5,612 nucleotides of DNA from Lysobacteraceae bacterium. GTDB lineage: Bacteria > Pseudomonadota > Gammaproteobacteria > Xanthomonadales > Xanthomonadaceae. This document shows, piece by piece, positions 1 through 3,817 of the stretch. Below the pieces are notes generated by a model. The model did not search any database and was not told the origin of the DNA. It worked only from the letters and a program-made list of their open reading frames with translations. A program made the translations under genes and the position numbers. The DNA lies in the NCBI GenBank assembly GCA_017990865.1, contig JAGNNB010000224.1:1-5612 (forward strand), in the 5' to 3' direction. The first letter of the stretch is position 1; each line of letters begins with the position of its first letter.

Positions 1-276
1 CGCGAAGAGGGCAACGAGGCGCTGAAACTGCGCGTCTACATCCAAGGCGGCGGTTGTTCCGGGTTCCAATACGGCTTCGAATTCGACGAACAGCAGACCG
101 AAGACGACATCGCCGTGCGCACCGACGACGTGACCCTGTTGATCGACCCGCTGAGTCTGCAATACCTCGTCGGCGCGCAAGTGGATTACACCGAAAGCCT
201 GCACGGCGCGCAGTTCGTGATCCGCAACCCCAACGCCAAAACCACCTGCGGCTGCGGCAGCAGCTTCAGCGCGTAG
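1..276 (+). CDS. erpA: Iron-sulfur cluster insertion protein ErpA, 3' part (5' end outside window)
   Basis: A-type carrier that receives a [2Fe-2S] or [4Fe-4S] cluster from the scaffold and passes it to apo-proteins in the cytoplasm. Frame 1 is open from base 1 to TAG at 274-276, giving 91 residues. The three cluster-ligand cysteines are visible: C19 in [11 protein letters not shown], and C83 and C85 in the C-terminal TCGCGSSF. The spacing (64 residues, then CxC) and the six-residue tail after the last Cys match E. coli ErpA (C42, C106, C108 of 114), so about 23 N-terminal residues are missing. ErpA is favoured over IscA or SufA by the FEFDE stretch, the [14 protein letters not shown] segment and the SSFSA end, but paralogues in this family are close. 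nudC begins within ten bases of the stop, suggesting cotranscription. The start and promoter are not in the window. Confidence 0.93.
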   Translation, partial: REEGNEALKLRVYIQGGGCSGFQYGFEFDEQQTEDDIAVRTDDVTLLIDPLSLQYLVGAQVDYTESLHGAQFVIRNPNAKTTCGCGSSFSA

Positions 277-285
277 GTGCCGCCG

Positions 286-1263
286 ATGGCTTCGATGCCC
301 GATCCCGCGACGTGGCGGCGTTACGCGTTCGTCGATGAGGCGCTCGATCGCGCAGATGCCTTGCGCGAGAACCATCCCGCGCTGTCGGCGTATTGGCACA
401 ACGCGCGGGTTATCGCGATCGATGCCGAGGGCAAGACCCGCAGCGACGGCGAAGGCCGATTGCTGACCCTGCGCGGCGGCGATGTCGCCGACGATCACCG
501 CCACGCGATTTTTCTCGGTCTGCGTCAGGACGAAGCGTGGTTCGCGCACGCCGACGACCACGCCGCGGCCGATCCGGCGCGAGCGACTGCGCCGGCCGCG
601 TTCGATACGGCATCGGCTCAGGTCGGCCGCACCGATTTGCGCACCGCCGCCGCGCAATGGCCGGCGTTCGAATCCACCGTGTTCGCGCAGGCCCGTGCGG
701 TGCTGTTCTGGCGATCGCGGCACCGGCATTGCGGCGTTTGCGGCGGGCGATTGGAATTCGCGCGCGGCGGTTGGCTGGGCCGCTGCACGGTCTGCGGCGC
801 CGAACACTACCCGCGCACCGATCCGGCGGTGATCGTCGCCGTCACCGACGGCGAGCGCCTGCTGCTCGGCCGTCAGGCCAGTTGGCCGCCGCGGCGTTAC
901 TCCACGCTCGCGGGCTTCGTCGAACCGGGCGAAACGCTGGAACAGACGGTCGCGCGCGAAGTGATGGAAGAGTCGAGCGTGCGCGTGCTCAGCAGTGTGT
1001 ATATCGCCTCGCAGCCCTGGCCGTTTCCTTCGTCGTTGATGCTGGGCTTCGTTGCCGAGGCCGAACCCGATCCGCCGCAGGCCAACGAAGAACTAGAAGA
1101 CGCGCGCTGGTTCTCGCGCGAGGAGATCGGCGCCGCGCTGCGCGGCGAAACCCGCGAGGACGGCTTGTTGCTGTCGCCGTCGATCTCGATTTCGCGCGCG
1201 CTGATCGAATGTTGGTACCGCGCCGGCGAACCCGCGCCCCAGGACGACACCCCGGTCTTTTGA
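286..1263 (+). CDS. nudC: NAD(+)/NADH diphosphatase (NudC), zinc-binding Nudix hydrolase
   Basis: Hydrolyses NADH/NAD to NMN(H) plus AMP and, in studied homologues, removes NAD caps from RNA 5' ends; cytoplasmic. From the ATG at 286 it has 325 residues, longer than E. coli NudC (257) because of an extended N-terminal domain (about 1-140). A zinc ribbon follows: C149, C152, C167, C170, with the same 3-15-3 spacing as E. coli C98/C101/C116/C119. The Nudix box spans 210-232 (G210, E216, R224, E225, E228, E229). The NudC-diagnostic SQPWPFP motif is at 242-248, which separates it from other Nudix families. An acidic patch (E268, E269, E271) probably supplies the additional catalytic glutamate. Oddity: the box glycine near its end (position 231) is serine. 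Start is uncertain: GTG at 277 directly abuts the erpA TAG, and ATGs lie at 286 and 295. None has a clear Shine-Dalgarno, so I took the first ATG. Translational coupling to erpA is likely. Confidence 0.93.
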   Translation: MASMPDPATWRRYAFVDEALDRADALRENHPALSAYWHNARVIAIDAEGKTRSDGEGRLLTLRGGDVADDHRHAIFLGLRQDEAWFAHADDHAAADPARATAPAAFDTASAQVGRTDLRTAAAQWPAFESTVFAQARAVLFWRSRHRHCGVCGGRLEFARGGWLGRCTVCGAEHYPRTDPAVIVAVTDGERLLLGRQASWPPRRYSTLAGFVEPGETLEQTVAREVMEESSVRVLSSVYIASQPWPFPSSLMLGFVAEAEPDPPQANEELEDARWFSREEIGAALRGETREDGLLLSPSISISRALIECWYRAGEPAPQDDTPVF

Positions 1264-1265
1264 CC

Positions 1266-1289
1266 CGGCGCGCCATCGCGAGGGCGCCG
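1266..1289 (+). other. GC-rich hairpin just after nudC
   Basis: CGGCGC at 1266-1271 pairs with GCGCCG at 1284-1289 around a 12-base loop, three bases after the nudC stop. There is no T-tract after it, so it is not a canonical rho-independent terminator. It may attenuate or stabilise the nudC 3' end, or may be chance in GC-rich sequence. Confidence 0.25.
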
Positions 1290-1339
1290 AGAAGCCGCGC
1301 GTCCTCGCCTCCGGCCCCGGGCGCGTGGGCACCGCCTGC

Positions 1340-1345
1340 TAAACT
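1340..1345 (+). promoter_or_regulatory. Candidate -10 element (TAAACT) for a leaderless ampE transcript
   Basis: TAAACT is the only AT-rich hexamer in the 88-base nudC-ampE gap and fits the sigma-70 -10 consensus at its key positions (TA...T). Only six bases separate it from the ATG at 1352, so initiation at the usual distance would start at or next to the A of the start codon. No Shine-Dalgarno sequence precedes the ATG, which fits a leaderless mRNA. No convincing -35 box is seen about 17 bases upstream (around 1317-1322, GC-only). Confidence 0.4.
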
Positions 1346-1351
1346 CTCGCC

Positions 1352-2263
1352 ATGTCCGCCACCCTGATCGCCGTGATCTTCGCGCTCGTGCTGGGCCATC
1401 TGGCGCCGGCTTTCGCGACAGCGGTGCGGCAATACGACTGGTACCGCGTCTGGCTGACCTGGCTGGACGCGCGCTTCCCCGACGAAGAAAGCGTCTGGCG
1501 CGGGCGTTACGGCGCGCTGTTCGCGGTGCTGCCGCCGCTTGCGCCGGTGGTGTTGTTCCAAGTTGCGCTGTACACGCCGCTGGCCGGCGTGGTCGGCTTG
1601 TTGTTCGGCATGGCGGTGCTGTTCTACGCCTGGGGCCCGCGCGATCTCGACCAGGACGTGTCCACCCTCGTCGGTAGCGAAGACGCCGAGGCGCGCGCCG
1701 CGGCGGCGCGGCAATTGGGCATGCCAGGCGATGTCGCGATGGCCGACGGCGGCGTGTTGGTCGAAGCCGTGTTCGGCAGCGCCCTGCGACGTTGGTTCGG
1801 CGTGCTGTTTTGGTTCCTGCTGCTCGGCGCCGGCGGCGCGCTGTTGTATCGCTTGATCCAACTGATGGCCGAAGGCGAATACGCGGAACGCTTACCGGAG
1901 GCCACGCGCGACGGCGCCCGCGGCCTGTTGGCGCTGGTCGATTGGCCGGTGGCGCAGTTGATGACAATGTCGCTGGCGCTGGTGGGTAATTTCGACACCG
2001 TGATCGGCGCGTGGAAAGACGCCGACGGCGCCCGATTCAAACGCGGCCACGCGTTTATGTCTGCCGCCGCCCGCGCCAGCGTCCGCAGCGAAATCGCCGA
2101 AGAGGCGCAGGAATTGATCGAAGAAGGCAACGCCCCCGGCAACGCCTGGGCGCAACTGGGCGAATTGCCCGAACTGCGCGACGCGATGAGTCTGGTGTGG
2201 CGGATTTTGTTGCTGTGGCTGGCGGTGGTGGCGTTGTTCGTGGTGGCGGGCTGGGTGAGCTGA
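1352..2263 (+). CDS. ampE: AmpE-like inner-membrane regulatory signalling protein
   Basis: 303 residues against 284 for E. coli AmpE, an inner-membrane protein encoded with ampD and linked to beta-lactamase/peptidoglycan-recycling signalling, whose biochemical role is poorly defined. Hydrophobic segments lie at about 4-24, 55-74, 77-94, 148-169 and 285-302. Family features are the WGPRDLDQDV stretch (94-103) after the third helix, and VFGSALRRWFGVLFWF (140-155) leading into the fourth helix, a pattern typical of the AmpE/CobD-like family. The soluble stretch 100-145 is rich in Ala and acidic residues, and the region 240-285 is strongly acidic and helical. The ATG at 1352 follows a possible -10 box and has no Shine-Dalgarno. 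No ampD lies in the window: the upstream neighbour is nudC and the downstream gene is convergent. Family assignment is fairly firm; a role in beta-lactamase control here is only inferred from the name. Confidence 0.85.
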   Translation: MSATLIAVIFALVLGHLAPAFATAVRQYDWYRVWLTWLDARFPDEESVWRGRYGALFAVLPPLAPVVLFQVALYTPLAGVVGLLFGMAVLFYAWGPRDLDQDVSTLVGSEDAEARAAAARQLGMPGDVAMADGGVLVEAVFGSALRRWFGVLFWFLLLGAGGALLYRLIQLMAEGEYAERLPEATRDGARGLLALVDWPVAQLMTMSLALVGNFDTVIGAWKDADGARFKRGHAFMSAAARASVRSEIAEEAQELIEEGNAPGNAWAQLGELPELRDAMSLVWRILLLWLAVVALFVVAGWVS

Positions 2264-2355
2264 TCGCGAGCTGACGCGACGGCCGATGCCATGTCTCACG
2301 GATGGCCTTGGAACAAAAAAGCAGAGGCCTTTCGTACCCATGCGGCGACCGGCGC
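2264..2355. other. Convergent intergenic spacer with weak hairpins
   Basis: Spacer between the ampE stop and the stop of the - strand acetyltransferase. It contains three small inverted repeats: TCGCG/CGCGA at 2264-2268 and 2275-2279 (6-base loop), GCCAT/ATGGC at 2288-2292 and 2302-2306 (9-base loop), and GGCCT/AGGCC at 2304-2308 and 2325-2329 (16-base loop, which overlaps the second and so excludes it). An A6 run at 2315-2320 reads as T6 on the - strand, but it falls inside the third loop and not after a stem. The layout suggests a shared transcription end, yet no structure meets the stem-plus-U-tract model on either strand. No gene is seen. Confidence 0.4.
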
Positions 2356-2877
2356 TCAGCCGACTTCGCGCAGATAACGCACCTCATCGAGTGCGACGCC
2401 GCCGATTTCGATCGACTTGCGCGATTGCGGATCGACCGAAAAACCCGCGCGCTCATAAAACCGAATCGCACGTTCGTTATCCGCGAGAACCCACAAGCTC
2501 GCGGCTGTGTTTCCGGCCGCTTGGAAGCGGCGCAATGTTTCGAGCAAGAGCCGACGACCGACGCCAGTCGACCAATATGTCGGTGCGACATAGATCGCGT
2601 AAATTTCGGCGCGATCCGGCCTGGCGTCTCGATCGTGGGATGGGCCGAAGGCCGCGAATCCGACGATTCGATCCTCGCAGGACGCGATCACGAGGCGATC
2701 GGGATGCTGTTCGAACGCGCTGCGCCACATCGCTTCGCGTTCTTCCACCGACAATGCGGCGAGGTACGCCTCTGGGAGCAAACCGGCGTAGGCGTGTCGC
2801 CAGGATTCGACATGCACAGTCGCGATGGCGCGGGAATCCGCGGAATCGGCGCTTCGGATTTCGATGTCGGTCGTCAT
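2356..2877 (-). CDS. GNAT family N-acetyltransferase
   Basis: Probably transfers an acetyl group from acetyl-CoA to an amine; the substrate cannot be told from sequence. From the ATG at 2877 it has 173 residues, a normal single-domain GNAT length. The N-terminal strand IEIRSAD (5-11) is followed by VHVESWRHAYAGLLP (21-35), a helix 1-2 region common to a broad family of small GNATs. Motif A is IYVAPTYWSTGVGRRLL (95-111): the acetyl-CoA loop keeps GxG, but the usual Gln/Arg of the Q/RxxGxG signature is Trp102. Motif B is NERAIRFYERAGF (134-146). An alternative ATG at 2901 adds MPPPPGST and has a weak GGCGGGG upstream, but the extension looks unlike the family, so I chose the inner ATG. It is downstream of, and probably cotranscribed with, the DUF2752 gene (40 bases from its stop, or 16 with the longer start). 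Several short AT-richer patches occur compared with neighbouring genes. Confidence 0.85.
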   Translation of the reverse strand: MTTDIEIRSADSADSRAIATVHVESWRHAYAGLLPEAYLAALSVEEREAMWRSAFEQHPDRLVIASCEDRIVGFAAFGPSHDRDARPDRAEIYAIYVAPTYWSTGVGRRLLLETLRRFQAAGNTAASLWVLADNERAIRFYERAGFSVDPQSRKSIEIGGVALDEVRYLREVG

Positions 2878-2917
2878 CGTACTGCCGGGCGGAGGAGGCA
2901 TTCGATGCCCCGCCGAC

Positions 2918-3349
2918 TCACCCCGGCGCCATCCAAGCGAATGGCCACCAAGGCAAATTGCGCGCGACCCAATACGCGGGCAGCGCGATCAGCCAGAACC
3001 ATCCCGAGAGCGCCACGCGCATCAGCGGTTGCAGAACGGCGGGCCTCCAGCCGTAGACGTGCAACAACATCAGCGGGCCGAGCGCCACCATGATCACCGC
3101 CAGCGGATTCATGCCGAACGCGCGCGCGAGGTCGCCGTGCGCGAGCGCGTGAAACGCGCGGGTGATGCCGCAGCCGATGCAGTAGTAGCCGGTCGCCGCC
3201 TGGAACATGCACGGCGGCAACAGGCTGTGGGGGTGGTTCGGATCGGCGTACTGGAAAAACACGATGCCGGCCACCGCCGCGAGCGCGGCGGCGACCAACA
3301 ACCACAACGCGAGCGTGCGTTCGGTCGGCATCGGGTGCGAGGCGAGCAT
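2918..3349 (-). CDS. DUF2752 family small membrane protein
   Basis: 143 residues, function unknown. It matches the DUF2752 pattern: an N-terminal membrane helix (about 12-33), then LLPPCMFQAATGYYCIGCGITRAFHAL with cysteines C47, C57 and C60 and the hallmark PC-x9-CxGCG-TRA-HAL arrangement, then HGDLARAFGMNPLAV (71-85) leading into a second helix (about 82-99) and a third (about 112-130). The C-terminus is Trp/Pro-rich. The conserved cysteines lie next to a membrane boundary and could bind metal or be redox-active, but this has not been established for the family as far as I know. It begins 13 bases after the dispanin stop, so cotranscription is very likely. An inner ATG at 3331 (M7) is an alternative; neither start has a clear Shine-Dalgarno. 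Confidence 0.88.
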   Translation of the reverse strand: MLASHPMPTERTLALWLLVAAALAAVAGIVFFQYADPNHPHSLLPPCMFQAATGYYCIGCGITRAFHALAHGDLARAFGMNPLAVIMVALGPLMLLHVYGWRPAVLQPLMRVALSGWFWLIALPAYWVARNLPWWPFAWMAPG

Positions 3350-3362
3350 CGACGCTGTGCCG

Positions 3363-3722
3363 TCAGCGGTTCTGCCCCTGCTCCATCAACCGCTTGAACA
3401 TTTCCATCTGTTCCTGCTGGGCTTCGATGCCGCCGCTGACGAAGAACATCACCACCCACAAGGCCACACCGGCGAGGAACAGTCCGATCGTGATCAGGTT
3501 GAACAGCTTCGCGTTCTTCGAGGCCTGCTGCGCTCCGGCCATGTTGCCGGCGTTCGCGGTGCTGGTGACTTTCGAGGAGAACACCAAGGCCACGATCGCG
3601 GTGACCAACGACGGAATGGTGTAGCAAAAGCAGCAGGTGATGACGGTGATGACGACGCTGAGGATCGACCACACCATGTAGTTCGGCGGGGTGGGGGTGA
3701 TGGCCTGATCGGAAACGTTCAT
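3363..3722 (-). CDS. CD225/dispanin family membrane protein (IFITM-like fold)
   Basis: 119 residues, two hydrophobic segments (about 17-48 and 74-97) separated by a polar loop, a Pro/Thr-rich N-terminus (TPTPPNY) and a Gln/Met-rich charged C-terminal tail (100-119). The CD225/dispanin signature is clear: YMVWSIL (15-21), a Cys cluster at C30, C31 and C33 in the first hydrophobic segment, and the loop GNMAGAQQASKNAK (59-72). In vertebrate IFITM proteins the first segment is a re-entrant or membrane-embedded helix and the Cys pair is palmitoylated; whether this applies in bacteria is unknown. The ATG at 3722 is supported by a GGAG eight bases upstream. The gene heads a tightly spaced set with DUF2752 (13 bases) and a GNAT gene. 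The 95-base gap from the upstream acyltransferase allows its own promoter. The family call is firm by motif; the biological role is unknown. Confidence 0.87.
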   Translation of the reverse strand: MNVSDQAITPTPPNYMVWSILSVVITVITCCFCYTIPSLVTAIVALVFSSKVTSTANAGNMAGAQQASKNAKLFNLITIGLFLAGVALWVVMFFVSGGIEAQQEQMEMFKRLMEQGQNR

Positions 3723-3730
3723 GCGGCTGG

Positions 3731-3734
3731 CTCC
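3731..3734 (-). promoter_or_regulatory. Shine-Dalgarno (GGAG) of the dispanin gene
   Basis: On the - strand GGAG lies eight bases before the ATG at 3722. It is the clearest ribosome binding site in the window, where most genes lack one, and it fixes the dispanin start. Confidence 0.6.
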
Positions 3735-3777
3735 AGGAGGGGTCGAGAGAGGTCCCGGCGCGAGCCGGCATGCGCGC

Positions 3778-3783
3778 ATTGTG
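3778..3783 (-). promoter_or_regulatory. Weak candidate -10 (CACAAT) for the dispanin-DUF2752-GNAT set
   Basis: On the - strand CACAAT resembles TATAAT at four of six positions and would give a start near 3771 and a leader of about 50 bases containing the GGAG site. No recognisable -35 is seen about 17 bases upstream. It overlaps the edge of the hairpin after the acyltransferase gene. Read-through from the upstream gene is an equally good explanation for expression. Confidence 0.22.
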
Positions 3784-3817
3784 CCCGATCCGACCGCCGC
3801 CGCCATCCGTCGCGGGC
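3783..3817 (-). terminator. Possible imperfect hairpin terminator after the MFS-acyltransferase gene
   Basis: Starting directly after the TGA at 3820-3818, GCCCG pairs with CGGGC (3817-3813 with 3787-3783), and inside that CGAC pairs with GTCG (3812-3809 with 3794-3791), leaving a three-base bulge and a 14-base loop. There is no T-tract, so termination would be inefficient or need Rho. It could instead be a read-through stem. Confidence 0.25.

Noticed and set aside
897..1967. Long antisense frames opposite nudC and ampE
   Set aside because: Arg/Pro/Ala-rich translations with no recognisable domain, lying opposite genes with firm family motifs.
2286..3093. + strand frames opposite the GNAT gene
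   Set aside because: The - strand frame has intact GNAT motifs A and B; the + strand translations show none and are Arg-rich.
3719..3771. A possible short leader peptide from an ATG at 3771 ending at an ATGA overlap with the dispanin start
   Set aside because: Careful reading shows the ATG at 3771 is not in frame with that TGA; the frame runs on into the dispanin gene in another phase, so no leader peptide exists.
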